From assembly GCA_018398575.1 (NCBI GenBank), contig JAGTXZ010000010.1:1550001-1614000 (forward strand): a DNA stretch of 64,000 nucleotides, written 5' to 3'. Shown here piece by piece: positions 12,242 through 23,589 of this stretch. The stretch is from Ampelomyces quisqualis (Eukaryota; Ascomycota; Dothideomycetes; Pleosporales; Phaeosphaeriaceae). Each line of letters begins with the position of its first letter. Position 1 is the first letter of the stretch. Below the pieces are notes generated by a model. The model searched no databases and had not been told where the DNA came from. It was given only the letters and a program-made list of their open reading frames with translations. The position numbers and the translations under genes are program-made.

Positions 12242-12836
12242 CTAGTTTACTATAAACTTAGTAGAAGTATACTTGTTATAGTAGCGCAATATAAGATAAA
12301 CGTTCTTAGCCTAGATAGTAACGCACTTTACATAAATAGTGTTTAGGTTAATATCTATATTTAGTTAGTTAATAGTACTAAAAAGTTAAAAATAGTACTA
12401 TACTTTTAAAAACTCTTATAATAAAAGCCTTTACTATCTCTTGTAGTGTATTAAAAGTATTATACCTAAAGCGTATACCTACATACAACTTACACTGCTT
12501 AGTAATTTCTTTGTATAGGCGTTAAAATAGAGCCTTAAGAATAAGCAGGCTAGTAAATATTTAGTAGGCTCTAATCTTTCTTAATGCTACTACTACGTAG
12601 ATATAAGTATTTAATGTAATAAATAGCTATAATAACTTACTTATAGTATTACGCTTTACTTTTTTTCTAAGAGCTGCTACCTTTTTAACCTTTCTAGTAG
12701 AAGTCTTATGCGCAGTATTACTAACTATTTTTTTGCTAGTAGTTTTACGTAGTAACTAAGTAGTAGTAGTAGCTACTAGCTTTACGCTTAGCTTCTTACG
12801 CTTAGCTAAAGTAACTTATTTGTATTTAAGTACTAT
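12242..12836 (-). pseudogene. Histone H3-fold protein (CENP-A/H3-like) carried by hAT-1, degraded
   Basis: Read on the minus strand from an ATA (former ATG) at 12,836, this gives about 181 residues. A basic N-terminal tail of about 100 residues (KTSTRKVKKVAALRKK region) leads into VVALRKIRAY, which matches H3 VALREIRRY, then SLLI.KA.F.RL (H3 ELLIRKLPFQRL) and TLQEIVKAFII.VFK (H3 ALQEASEAYLVGLFE). A 49-base intron follows (GTATAG...CTAACTAAATATAG, with a branch-like CTAAC). The second exon encodes NLN.IYVKRVTI-type sequence, corresponding to H3 NLCAIHAKRVTI, and ends near 12,242. The homologous copy at 49,980-50,574 has exactly the same length. Gln codons have become stops. It might be a CenH3 derivative, because the loop between REI and RFR is two residues longer than in H3, as in CENP-A. 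Function in the element is unknown. Confidence 0.75.
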
Positions 12837-13355
12837 TATAGGCTAGTTAAGTTATTGCTGTAAAGTTAGTGTAAGTAGCTTAGTTAAAAATCTTAAAAAA
12901 CTAATTAATATAGTTGCTTTCTTAGTAGTAAAGTTAGAATTATAATTTTAACGCTTAGAGTGTAATAAATTGCTGTAATAACTTATAGGCTAACAGTACT
13001 TTACATAGGCTATAAAACCTATTAATTTACTAGTGCCTAGGCCTAATATTTATTAAGATATTAGCGCTTAAAACTAGGTAAGAGTGTAAGAGGTAAGAGG
13101 CTGCGTAAAAAGGTAGTGTAAGGTTTTTTTTACTATACGCAGCAGAAAAACGCGTTTTAATACGCAAATTTTTACTATACATAATATAATAACAATAGGT
13201 AGCTATACATAGGCTACTTTTGCGTAAGTAAGTAATTTTAACGCGTCTAGCAACCTAATTAGTAATACTACACCTACGCTTACACTAGTACTACACACCT
13301 TTAATTATACTAGATTATTACGTCTATAAGTATAGTAACTATTAAGCAAGAGCTA
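12837..13355. other. Intergenic region between divergent hAT-1 genes
   Basis: Lies between the starts of the minus-strand H3-like gene and the plus-strand unknown gene, so it would hold both promoters. No promoter element could be recognised through the RIP damage. Confidence 0.45.
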
Positions 13356-14185
13356 GATAAAGAAAGCTGCAAACCTAAAGGTTTTCTGCCTCTAATTAGT
13401 ATTTTAGCTCTACTAAATTTTAAGGATAAGAAATAGGCTAAACTTACTTAAGTATTAATTATAATTATTTATTACTATCTAGGCTAATATAAGCAGGAAT
13501 TTACGTTTAGAAAAAATAAAGTTAACTACACTATCTTCTTACGCAGCTTAGTTAGATTAAGAAAGAGTTAACTTACTAATTTCTAGCTAAAATCTAAGGA
13601 TAGCTCTACTAAAAATAGCCTTAGAGACTTTATTGTTACTGCTCTAGCTAAGGCTAGTAATAGAGATTGTTAGGCTAAATCTAAACTTAAGAAGCAGCTT
13701 AAGAACAAACTAGAATATATAGCTTTTAGTAAGGATTAGAAATTATAGTAATTTAAGGCTAAAGAAGAAGAGCTTACTAAGTTCTAATTCTATACTTATA
13801 AGAGTAGTAAGTAATTATAGCTTTTTATTACATATTATAACTTACTAAGATTAGCTAAATAGCTTAAGTAGTTTCTTAAAACTATAGAGAAAAAATAGGA
13901 CGCAATTAAACTTAAAATTAACATATAAAACTACACTAAAGTAATTAGAAAAGCTTATGCAATTGCTAAGAAAACTACTAGCTCTTCTACTCTTTAGTTC
14001 TATACTGTTAAGCAAGTTTTTACCTCTAGTAGTATTCTTAAGAAGATTTAGCGTACTATTTACTAGAAAGGGCTTTTACACTTATAGGCAAGTAAGTTTA
14101 AAAGTAAGGATAATAAAAAGGCCTAAAAGAAATTTTATAATAGTCTTTCCTCTAAAGAATTACTAAGAGTATTAGTAGAGGTTTA
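13356..14185 (+). pseudogene. Unknown Lys-rich gene of hAT-1
   Basis: Reading through Gln/Trp-type stops gives a roughly 270-residue protein rich in Lys, Leu and Ser, with stretches such as RDFIVTALAKASNRDC, KSKLKKQLKNKLEYIAFSKD and FKAKEEELTKF that look helical or coiled-coil. It is present with the same arrangement in hAT-2 (about 48,630-49,460, minus). No family was recognised. It lies between the H3-like gene and the transposase, and could be an accessory DNA-binding protein or the N-terminal part of a larger transposase-side gene. A coiled-coil stretch continues at about 14,330-14,450 (NLENKLD.YLRQLLNKFKKK). Confidence 0.45.
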
Positions 14186-14710
14186 GTAGTAAGTTTATTA
14201 TAATTTTTTATTACACTTATATACTAATTGTAATAGACTACGCTTTATTACTCCTCTTCTAGTTCCTTTAGAAGTGCTAGTTAATGTAGACAGACTAACC
14301 TACTATAGTAAGAATAGTAATAAGTATAAGAAGAAGGTTAGTAACTTAGAAAATAAGCTAGATTAGTACCTTAGGCAGCTACTTAACAAATTTAAGAAGA
14401 AGGTTAATAACAATAGTAAGTTTAGCTAAAGTAAGTGTTTAGAGTCTTCTTAAGAAAAGTTTTTAGATAGCTCTAATATAATAAAGATATAAAGCAATTA
14501 CGCGTTTATTTTACTAAAAGATTTGCCTAAAGTAGTTATATATATATTAATCTCTTACACTAATCCTAATTAGAGTATTAGGTTTTATATCTAATACTAT
14601 TGTTATATATAATATAGGCTTTAAACTTTAAACTAGGTTTACCTTAATACCTACAGCTTTACTTAATAAAATACTAAAAATCTAACTATACTGTCTTCTT
14701 TTACCTAGTT

Positions 14711-14776
14711 ACATTTATTACAGCTATCTATTAGAGCTATCTATTACAGCTATTTATTACATCTATTTATTATAGC
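14711..14776. repeat. Short tandem repeat, about 13-bp unit (AGCTATCTATTAC)
   Basis: About five imperfect copies of AGCTATYTATTAC lie directly upstream of the transposase frame. The matching block exists in hAT-2 at about 48,035-48,104 in inverse orientation, so it belongs to the element. Confidence 0.7.
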
Positions 14777-14819
14777 TATAGCCTTATTGTTAATTAGTAC
14801 GCCTAGTAATATAGAACTA

Positions 14820-17370
14820 GAGCTGCTTAAAATCTTATATCTATACAAAATGTACGCTTCTTATCTAGCTAGAAGAGGTATAAAAGAGACTGTTTCTTTA
14901 CTATAATACTCTAAATACACTATTAATTAACTAGAACAGGCTAATACTAGGTAAGCATAAGAAGTCTAGTAGCACTAAACTAATTAGAAATCTAACTTAT
15001 TAAAACTAAAGACGCACTTTAGGTTAGGGGCTAGATATAGAGTTATATAGACATAATTTAAAGAAGCAATTTACCTATATACTAGCTAACTACAAGTATA
15101 CTGTTTCTATTATAGTTTTATACTACAACACTTATCTATAAAGAAAACTACCTTATCTCTCTTAATTTAAACTAAGCACTTACTTAATTACGTTAAATCT
15201 AAGAGCTATATAAAAGTATTAACACTAGTACACAATTAAATATAAGAGATCTTAACACCTTTATAATGTTAGACTATCTCTAGCTTTATATAAATAACCT
15301 TTAAAGAAAAGCTAGTTAAGGTTATAATTAGGAATAATTAGCTATTTTAAACGCTAGAACAACTCTTCTTTTACTATCTTATAGAGTTTCTTTAGCCTAA
15401 AGCTTAGGTACCTATATAATATATCTTTTTATAAGTATTTTAAAACTAGTATAAGATTACTAAGTTAAAAATGCTTTAAGCTCTTAGACTAAAGACTAGG
15501 ATTTCTATTGCACTAGATACTTAGACTACTACTAACTACCTTAGCTTTTTAGCTATTAAAGGCTACTTTATTAGTAATACCTAGGTACTTAAAGAAGTGC
15601 TCTTTAATTTTATACTACTTTGTAGGAAACACATAGGAGCTGCTATAGCAACAGAGGTTCTTAAGGTTCTTTACAATATATATACTACAGCGCGTCTTTT
15701 AGCTATTATAATAGATAGTGCTAGTAATAATAGTACTTTTAGATATTCTCTTTAGGACTAGCTACTATAGGAAGAAATTAGTTAGGACCTATGTAAAAAT
15801 ATAATTCTATACCTAGCCTATATTATTAACCTAGTAGTATAGGATATTATACACTACTTATAACTATCTACTTCTATAGACTTTAAGGCAGCAAACGTGC
15901 TAGAGTATAGGTATATTAGTAAAGTTTAGATGTATATGTCTGTTTCTAACTCTTTTTACAAAGTAAGTACTTGTTTATTACGTTTATTTATTATGCACTA
16001 ATCTTAGTATAGCTATATGCTATTTATATAGCAATTAATCTATTACTCTAACATTTTAAGCAGTTTCTTTTAACTTAATCTAATCTCTCTCTCTAACACT
16101 AATTACGCGTTATCTAAGACGTTAAAATAAGGTAGAACTTTACATATAATATATATAAGCGCGTAATCTAACTACAGCTCTATATTAATAAATAGCTAAA
16201 GAATAAGATTACTTTTAAAATAACTAGCTAACGTATATAAGATAACAGAAGTAATAAGGTTACAAAGGTAGACTTTAAAGACCTAAAAAGGCTTTAATTA
16301 TTACCTAGTAAATAGCAACACCTAGAATTAATTACGCAAATGCTAAAAAACTTTAAGAACGCTACTAACTATCTAAGCAAGAATAAGAAACTTTAGGCTT
16401 AGTTTATCTAGTTAATATATAACTACCTATTTAACTTTCTAGACTCTATAAGAAAAGAGCTTAAAGATAATAAGAACACTAGAGACAATTCTAATTAGCT
16501 AGACGTTGTAAAGGCTGCAGTAGAGAAGAGTTATAAGAAACTAAGTAAATACTACACTTAAACTAATAATAAAAAAGGCTTCTTATTTAACTGTATAATA
16601 ATACTAGACCTATCTAAAAAGTTAACAGCCTATAAGATATTTATTATAACTTTTTATTACATGCCTTAGCTAATAAACTAAAAGGATAACACCTAAGACC
16701 TAAATAATAAGTATAAATACTAGACTTAGTTTCTTAACTACTTAAGTTAATATAATAAAGCTACTAGTAGACTAGGTCTTGTTTAAGACTTTCTTATCTC
16801 TTTAAGAAGATTAGAAGAAAATAAGTAGTTCTAGAGACCTACTTTGCAAGCAAGTTAGTCTAGTACTATATCTACTACTAGCCTAGACTTACTTTTTAAT
16901 ATAGAAGAAAGAAGACTAATATAGCTAGAAGCTAAATTATACCTTAGCGCTTCTAAGCTTATTGTAGACCTAGCAAAGTTTAATATTCTAGAATAGTAGT
17001 AATATACTAAAACAATATACCTTTATTTAGTTTAGGTAGCTAAAGATATCTTAGCTATTTAATTAGCAGGTGTTAGTGTTAAGTGTATTTTTAACTTAGA
17101 AAGAAATGTCTTTAAAGATTAACGTTATAGGCTAAAAGCCTAAACAATCTATTAAATTATAATTGTTAAGTATAACTCTATTAAGGAGGGTTTTACTACT
17201 TTAAATCTAATGCAAGTAGATTAAGAGAATAAGCCTAGTGCTTTAGAAGATAAGTATAATAATATGCTTCTTCTTACAGCCTCTAACTTTAGGTCTACTA
17301 AAGAATTAGAGAGTATAGTATTCTTTAACAGCTTAGAAGATAATAAGATATAGCTACTTTTACGTTACAA
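14820..17370 (+). pseudogene. hAT family transposase (hAT-1), degraded
   Basis: A transposase of the hobo/Ac/Tam3 superfamily, which cuts and pastes the element. The catalytic core shows ISIALDT.TTTNYLSFLAI at about 15,495-15,560 (first Asp in the DTWT context) and IIIDSASNNSTF near 15,700 (second Asp in the DNASNN context). The C-terminal dimerisation domain (hATC) is clear at about 16,915-17,160: LEAKLYLSASKLIVDLAKFN, then AKDILAI.LAGVSVKCIFN and D.RYRLKA. Total length of about 850 residues is normal for fungal hAT proteins. Stops replace Trp and Gln codons throughout. Start is uncertain because no initiator survives. Confidence 0.9.
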
Positions 17371-17748
17371 TTACCTTTTGCGCAAGAAAAAAAGGCTTTT
17401 ATACTACTATAGTTAGTTAGCGTAATAAATAGCTATAATAATATATTTTTAGTTTGTACATTAGCACTCTAGATATGCTTGTCTATAACTCTTTTTGTAA
17501 GCTCTTATTATAATAAACAAATGTAATAAACTAAACTCTACGCTAATTCTAAAAGTCTATATAACTTAACTATAGTCTAACCTAACTCTACCTAATAGTA
17601 ACTTAACTCTAACTCCTAGTCTATACAACTTAACCTAACTCTATCTATATAGTATGTGCAACTTAACTCTTACTTCTACCTATAGCTTATATAACCTTAC
17701 CTAACCTTTACCTATAGTAGTATACCTTAAACTCTATTTTCTAGCGTA
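17371..17748 (+). repeat. Right sub-terminal repeats and terminus of hAT-1
   Basis: Repeated CTAACCTAACTCTA/TAACTTAACTCTA motifs at about 17,575-17,740 lead to the terminal CTAGCGTA. These mirror the GGTTAGAGTAG motifs of the left end (11,920-12,045) and are likely transposase-binding repeats, by analogy with other hAT elements. Confidence 0.65.
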
Positions 17749-17756
17749 AGTGTAGC
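17749..17756. repeat. Right 8-bp target duplication of hAT-1
   Basis: AGTGTAGC, partner of AGTATAGC at 11,904-11,911. Confidence 0.85.
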
Positions 17757-19300
17757 TAAGAAAGCTTAAGGCGTTCTTTCTAAAAGAAGCAGCAATTCTC
17801 TACTAGTAAAGCTTCTATTAGTTCTAAAGAGTTAATATTTAGTAAGGCACTGTTAGATTAGATAGAAATAGCTAAAACAGTAACTTCTAGATAAGTATAG
17901 ATATAGTTCTAGGCTAGTTTAGAGTTAACTAGGTAGTTTAGTTGTTTAGGTTCTACAAGTACACAGGATCTGTTGTCTTACTAGGCAGCCTTAACCTTAC
18001 TAATATTCTATTCTTTTTAGCTAAGAATATAAGCTTTCTTATTTAACTTGCTAGGTATATACTTAATATAGAAATTAAAGAAAGTAATAATTTCTACCTA
18101 TTAAGCTTAACGTATATTAAGAACCTTAGTAGTTATAAAGTATTCTAGAAAGAAATAGTCTAAATATACCTAGATTTAGCTTTATATAGAAGTAAGTTTA
18201 GCTTTCTACTTCTTAAGTACTTTTAAGATAGTAAATAGTTCTTTATTATATACTTTCTAATAAAGTTTAGCTCTAGATAGAGTATAGCTATAGAAAGCTA
18301 TAGGGTACTATTTGTTATTAGAGTGCTTCTAAGAAAGTACTTCTACTATTACTCTATCTAACGTATTAGTTTCTAATTTTGTGTTATACTTAGAATAGAA
18401 ATAAGATAGCGTAGAAATAGCTAGAAGTAAGGCTTTTATCTAATTAAAAGCCTATTAGTAGTCTATAGTCTATTTAAAAGAGGTAGCAAGACTCTAAAGC
18501 CTTATAATAGGCTTAGCTATATAAGAGAAATTCTTAATAAATTGTTAATAGAAACTAGCAAAACTAGGAATAAACTTAACGCTAGTAACTATAGTAGGTT
18601 TAGACTAGTTTTAAAAGGCTTCTACTTTGTTAGAGTTAACTTTAGTACTCTTGTTAATTAAAACGTAACCTAAATACTTTATGTAATTTAAATAGAATTT
18701 ACTCTTCTATATATCTACTTGTAGCCCTATAGTACGTAGGCGCTCTAGAACCTTTTAGACGTGTTTCTAATATAAGTTTATATCCTAAGAGTAAATTAGA
18801 ATATTATTAAGATAGGTAATATAAAAATTGTTAAAATAATTAATTAGTATATTATTTATATAGCGCTAATAGGTAGCTAGGCTATTATACAAGCTAAAAG
18901 AAAGTACCTTACACTTATAGGTCTTATAACGTATTTAAAAGGTAGTATACTCTTTAGAGTTAAGATCTATACAAATTTTATTAAAGGCAGCTCTAATATT
19001 AAACTTAGTAAAGATCTTAGCTTTAGACGGGCGTAATTATAGCTTATTAATACAAGAGATTAGATAGACGTTCTTGCGTATAAGAGTGTTAATCTTCTAG
19101 TAGTCTATATAGATGCGTATATCTTTACTAGGCTTACGTACACAAAGAATAGGTAAAGTAAAAGAACTTTAGCTAGTCTTAATAAAACTCTTCTAAAGGT
19201 ATTTCTAGACGTAGGCCTTAGTAGCTTTAAGCTCTTTCTAATTCTACTTGTACAGAAGGCTAAACGTATTTAGTTATAGTTCTTTAAGAATAATCTTATA
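17757..19300 (-). pseudogene. Gypsy X1 reverse transcriptase and RNase H, degraded
   Basis: On the minus strand, going down from about 19,250, the reverse transcriptase reads SKDIRICIDY.KINTLIRKN, FTKFNIRAAFNKI, EYTTF, YINNILINY and ITYLNNILIYS (ancestral YLDD, both Asp changed to Asn). It continues with the connection and RNase H domains (KHVQKVLERLRTIGLQVD, SFASFYQQFIKDFSYIAKPI, KELFTILKVLKK). These are diagnostic for Ty3/gypsy. The frame is interrupted by stops at old Trp, Gln and Arg codons. The downstream integrase and chromodomain lie beyond the hAT insertion at 10.5-11.9 kb. Confidence 0.9.
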
Positions 19301-21650
19301 ATTATATAGATAATAAGAAGGTAATTAATTAGCTACTAACTTACTAAACACGTTATAATACTAGAAGTAACAGGCTAGTAAGCGCTTATCTAACTAATAT
19401 TAATTAGCTGCGTTATTCTTAAAGGTAAGAATTCTATTAATCTTATAGAAGCTTATTATAAATAACTTGTTCTAGAGCTTTTTATAATAATATAGAATAT
19501 ATTAGTAGAAATAAGAGCTATATACGTAGTTAGAAAGAGTTTAGACTCTAAGTAGAAATGCTTAGTTAGAGTATAAGAAATCTCTAAGATCTTTTGTGTA
19601 GAGAAAAGCTTTAAGTATCTCTTAATACAATAAATAGAAGAAAAAAGATAAAAAGAGCTGTATTAGATATAATAGTCTTCTTTTTTCTATAAGGCGTTGC
19701 GTTATTATATATTAAGGTAGATAGTAGCTAGCACTATAGCTTAATATAGAATAGTAGGTATAGAAAGTAAAGAATTATAAGAATAGAAGTACTTAGATAG
19801 CTAAATAAACTGTAACCTATCTATGTCTAATTAAATCTTAAATTGTCTTAACTATTAGAAGCTAAGTAAATAATTCTAAGACCTAAGATTAAGAATAAGA
19901 AATAGAAAGTTTAAAATCTTTTAGCTATTAATATTTAAGTGCAGTAAAATATATTAAGTAACTAAAGAAGTAATCTTATTTCTAAAGCTATATACCTAAA
20001 CCTAAAAGAAAAGATTTTAGATAGGTTACTAGAAAGCTTTAGAAATAAATAAAACAATTTGTAAATTTAAAAGTAGAAAACTTTAAGCACTAGTATTAAT
20101 AAGAGTATTAAAGTATAAGCTAATACCTTAGTTATAAAAAAGCGTAGGTATAAGAAAATAAAGACTATAAAATAAATAATAAAGGTTAAGGTAGAATAGA
20201 TTGTAACAGCTTAGGCCTAAAGAGAAGTTTCTTTTTAGGCGCTTCTATTTCTTATATAATATATCTTCTAGTTAGGTTACTCTTAAGTATCTTTATACTT
20301 ATCTACTTTAATAGCTTTAATCTAACGTATATAAGGCTTTATATAATTACTAAAGTAGTATTCTAGCTTACTATAATTATAATAACTACTAGAGGTCTTT
20401 TATTAGTTAGGTTTAGAAGTCTTACTAGAAAGACGCACTATTATTAATTAATAGGCTAGCGCAGAATTTATTAGGGCGCTAGAGGTAGTTATCTAATTTA
20501 GCTATAAAGCAGGTTATAGAGCTAGCCTAATAGGCAACTTAGAAGCAGCTAGTAATATACTTAAGTATAAATTACTCTTCTACTTTATATTATAGGTAGT
20601 AAAGTATTATACTATCTAATTAAATAAGTTTTTCTATTAGTTTCTAAATTCTAGGTTAGAGGCTTATAATACTATCGTAATTTTTGTTTATAAAAAGTAA
20701 AACTACTCTAAAGAAAGTACTTATCTCTTAACTATAGAACTTAGAAACCTAGCTTTAAACAAAGAGAACGTCTTTTTCTTAGTTATCTATAATTAATTAA
20801 ACGCTATATAGCTTTTTACTACCTTATTACCTTTAATAAAGTAGGACTTAAGTAGCTTAATTATTTGCTTAGCGTTCTAAAATTACTCTTAATTAGTATC
20901 TAATAGATATTAAGGCTTAAGATAGCTCTTACCTAGTCTTATAGTATAACTCTATACTAAGGCTATACGTTGTCTTTTAGTCTAATAGTAATCTAAGTTA
21001 ATTTTAAGTTAATCTTAAATAGATACCTACTATTAGCAGAAGGTAAGATTCTTTCTATTACTAAGATTGTCTATATTAGGTATTTTCTTAGATTGTTAAA
21101 GTTAGTAAGAGCTTTTATAGTAATATAAGTACTTAGATATAGAGCTATTAGATAAATAGTAGAGTATAGAAAAGTTTTAAGAAGTTTTAGTAGTAGGTAA
21201 AAGCTTGTCTAGTTCTACTAACAAGGTTAGTTCTTTCTTAAGAGAATTAATCTCTAGTAAGACCTGTTTTAGTTCTTATTGTAATTAATTAACTTTTATT
21301 TATATAGAAGTTAGGTATAGTACAGCTCTAGGCTAAGGTTTCTCTTTAGAATTCTTAGTATCTAACTTTTTTATTTTAGTACTCTATTACTAGGTTATAA
21401 TAGTTAATATAGAGTCTCTTTAGAATTCTCTAGGTGTTAGTACTTGTGCAGCTTTTAAAAGAGTTATTAGCGTTACCTCTAATACTTCTAGTTTACTAAT
21501 AGTCTCTAAGTCTCTATTCTAGCGCTAAATATAACTTTTACTAAAGTAATTCTAACTATATATTAATAGAAAGATCTAAACCTAAAGGCTTTAGCTACTA
21601 GAAGATCTAAGGAATTCTAACTGTTTCTAATAGATTTAAGGTTACAAATA
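19300..21650 (-). pseudogene. Gypsy X1 gag-protease region, strongly degraded
   Basis: Upstream of the RT on the minus strand. The position between LTR and RT implies gag and protease, and one helical stretch can be read at about 21,200 (KELTLLVELDKLLPTTK). No intact zinc knuckle or protease DSG motif could be read with confidence. The assignment rests mainly on position. Confidence 0.5.
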
Positions 21651-21755
21651 AATCTAATTTAGATATTATTCTATACGTTTTAACATTATCTTTTTAAAAG
21701 TAAATTATAATATTATCTTAATACTATTACTAGCAGTATAAAGTTTTCTTTGTAA

Positions 21756-22055
21756 TATAACAACATAGGTAAGTATAGCTATTATAATTAAATTAGATAT
21801 ATATTAGAGGTATATAGAAGTGTATATTATATTAGAGATTCTAGATTAGCTATATACCTATAGGTCTTGTATAAAAGAATAAGAAAAACTTATCTTCTAT
21901 CTAATATAATAGGCTTATATTTATAGTTAAGGTAGTAACTAAGTTAGAGCTAATTTAAAGCGCTTTTAGTACTACTTCTACTATTTCTTACATAATCTAG
22001 TACTAAGCCTTTATAGAGTATTAGATGTAATATATATTTATATGTACTTGTTATA
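21756..22055 (-). repeat. LTR of gypsy X1 (5' LTR on the minus strand)
   Basis: 300 bases that align over their whole length with 22,968-23,267. On the plus strand it starts TATAACAACATAGG (sister copy TGTAACAACGCAGG) and ends CTTGTTATA (sister CTTGTTACA), giving TG...CA ends before RIP. No clean target duplication was found. Confidence 0.8.
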
Positions 22056-22456
22056 GCTATAACCTATAGTAGCCTAATAGTAATACTTTTTACTAGATAA
22101 TTTACTAAAGTTACTTTACTTACTTTTAGTTACTAGTAACCTAATAGCAACCTAATAGTAACCTAATAGTGTTACTAGATCTAATAGAGTTGCTAGTATT
22201 ACTAATTTTACTAATTTTACTTACGTAACAGTTAAGCTCTATATTTAAGTTTTGTAGAATAATTATATAATTGCGCAGGTAGAGCAGGTAGGTCTAGTAG
22301 ATTAGGTAGATTAATTTAGGCGTTTTAGTCTAATTAGGCAGCTAGAACAAATAGAAGACTCTAGAAACCGTTAAGTATAGTTAAGAACTATCTAGTTAAC
22401 TATTCTAATAATATTACTAATATTACAGATGTTACTAACGTTATGTTTTTCTAACG
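22056..22456 (-). mobile_element. 400-bp non-autonomous relative of the giant 19-kb element
   Basis: On the minus strand it begins CGTTAGAAAAACATAACGTTAGTAACATC (shown in two parts: CGTTAGAAAAACATAACG, TTAGTAACATC), matching the left end of the giant element at 26,179 with only C/T and G/A changes. Its other side (AGTAATAC...CTAGATAATTTACTAAAGTTAC...AACCTAATAGCAACCTAATAG) matches the reverse complement of the giant element's right end at 45,100-45,190. It has the two ends and almost nothing between them, so it looks like a deletion derivative or MITE. The low-coordinate end seems cut where it meets the LTR at 22,055. Confidence 0.75.
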
Positions 22457-22967
22457 TATAAGTAGTTTTCTAGTAGTACCTATTCTATAACTATTTTACT
22501 AACTTAATATAGTTCTATAATACTAAGCTTAACTGTAAGGTAGCTTACTAGGTTACTTAGAATAGTAGTATAACAGCCTTAGCCTTTTACTCTACTTCTA
22601 ATACTCTATTATTATCTCTTATTATTATAATACTTAGCTATAAGAACTAGATAAATAACCTAGTTTTTACTCTTAATATATTAGAGTAAAGTATATAGGA
22701 GATAATTATACTATAGTATAAGATTATAGCTAACTAGAATATATATAGTAGCTAGTCTATCTTTTATCTATAAAGTTACTAACTAAAGTTTATATTAGGC
22801 TCTCTTCTATACTACTTTTACTACTACTTCTATCTCTTTCTACTTTAAGCTACGCGTAGCGTTATCTATAGGCTTTAGTAACAGCCTTTTAGGTCTACTC
22901 TGTTACTACTATTACTACTTTATATTTTCTAAAAATAATAAGTTACCTTATAGTAGAACCTAGCTAA
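22457..22967. other. AT-rich spacer, no gene recognised
   Basis: Lies between the 400-bp element and the X2 LTR. No frame, repeat or terminus could be recognised in it. Confidence 0.5.
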
Positions 22968-23267
22968 TGTAACAACGCAGGTAGGTATAGCTATTAAGAT
23001 TAAATTAGATACGTATTAGAGGTATATAGAAGTGCGTATTGTATTAGAGATTCTAGATTAGCTATATACCTATAGGTCTTGTATAAAAGGATAAGAGAAA
23101 CTTATTTTCTATCTAATACTATAGGCTTATATTTATAGTAGGCGTAGGAGCTAAGTTAAAGCGCTGTTAGAGCGCTATTAGTCCTAATCTACTAGCTCTT
23201 TATATAATCTGTTACTAAGCCTTTATAAGGTATTAGATATAATATATATTTACATATGCTTGTTACA
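22968..23267 (-). repeat. LTR of gypsy X2
   Basis: Begins TGTAACAACGCAGGTAGG and ends ATGCTTGTTACA on the plus strand, 300 bases, matching 21,756-22,055. It is less RIP-changed than its sister and keeps both TG and CA ends. Confidence 0.82.
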
Positions 23268-23589
23268 TTACTCTCTATCTTAAAATTAATAGTTTTTATT
23301 AATTAGGTCTGTATTAGTGCGCTTTTAGATACCTTCTAAAATTTTCTAAAGTCTTATTTACCTTAACTTTAAATTTCTAATAATATGTTATAGCTATTTG
23401 TTATTATTTTACTTAGCGCAGTAGCGCGTTTATTCTTCTAACTTTACTTAGAGTTTTTAGAGCATATATATAAGGCTAGCTCTTAGTATACTACTTCTTT
23501 ATACTCTCTTTCTATATGTTTATATACCTATAGCTATCTAATTGCCCTTCTAATTTAATTACTAGCTAACTATTTTGCAGATATATATA
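23268..23589. other. Gap between the X2 LTR and its antisense gene
   Basis: From 23,405 it aligns with X1 from 9565, including GCGCAGTAGCGCG and a TATATATAAGGCTAGCTC segment, which could be the TATA-type upstream region of the antisense gene starting at 23,590. That promoter role is inference. Confidence 0.4.

Larger units (their letters stand above)
11912..17748 (+). mobile_element. hAT-1: 5.8-kb hAT transposon carrying a histone-H3-like gene
   Basis: Ends are TACGCTAGTAGATAGG on the left and, as reverse complement of the right end, TACGCTAGAAAATAGA, a terminal inverted repeat of about 16 bases differing at three positions. It is flanked by an 8-bp duplication and sits inside gypsy X1, whose sister copy X2 shows the unoccupied site near 25,370-25,390. 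Sub-terminal blocks are rich in AGGTTAGAGTAG-like repeats, typical of hAT ends. Three coding units lie inside: a minus-strand H3-like gene, an unknown plus-strand gene and the plus-strand hAT transposase. An inverted copy lies at 45,240-50,903. All are RIP-degraded. Confidence 0.9.
9565..22055 (-). mobile_element. Gypsy/chromovirus element X1, minus strand, split by hAT-1
   Basis: A Ty3/gypsy element read on the minus strand: LTR at 21,756-22,055, gag-protease region, RT and RNase H down to 17,757, then (after the hAT insertion at 11,912-17,748) integrase, chromodomain and an antisense reading frame ending near 9565. It aligns over 9.6-11.9 and 17.8-18.6 kb with the second copy X2 at 23.4-26.2 kb, which lacks the hAT and so shows the empty site. 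RIP has filled all frames with stops. The low-coordinate LTR was not identified. Confidence 0.85.

Noticed and set aside
13957..14166. 69-codon open frame, also present at 48,649-48,858
   Set aside because: It is open in both hAT copies, but in a different frame from the longer Lys-rich reading that spans the region. Leu/Phe-rich content is what an out-of-frame reading of RIP-mutated DNA gives.
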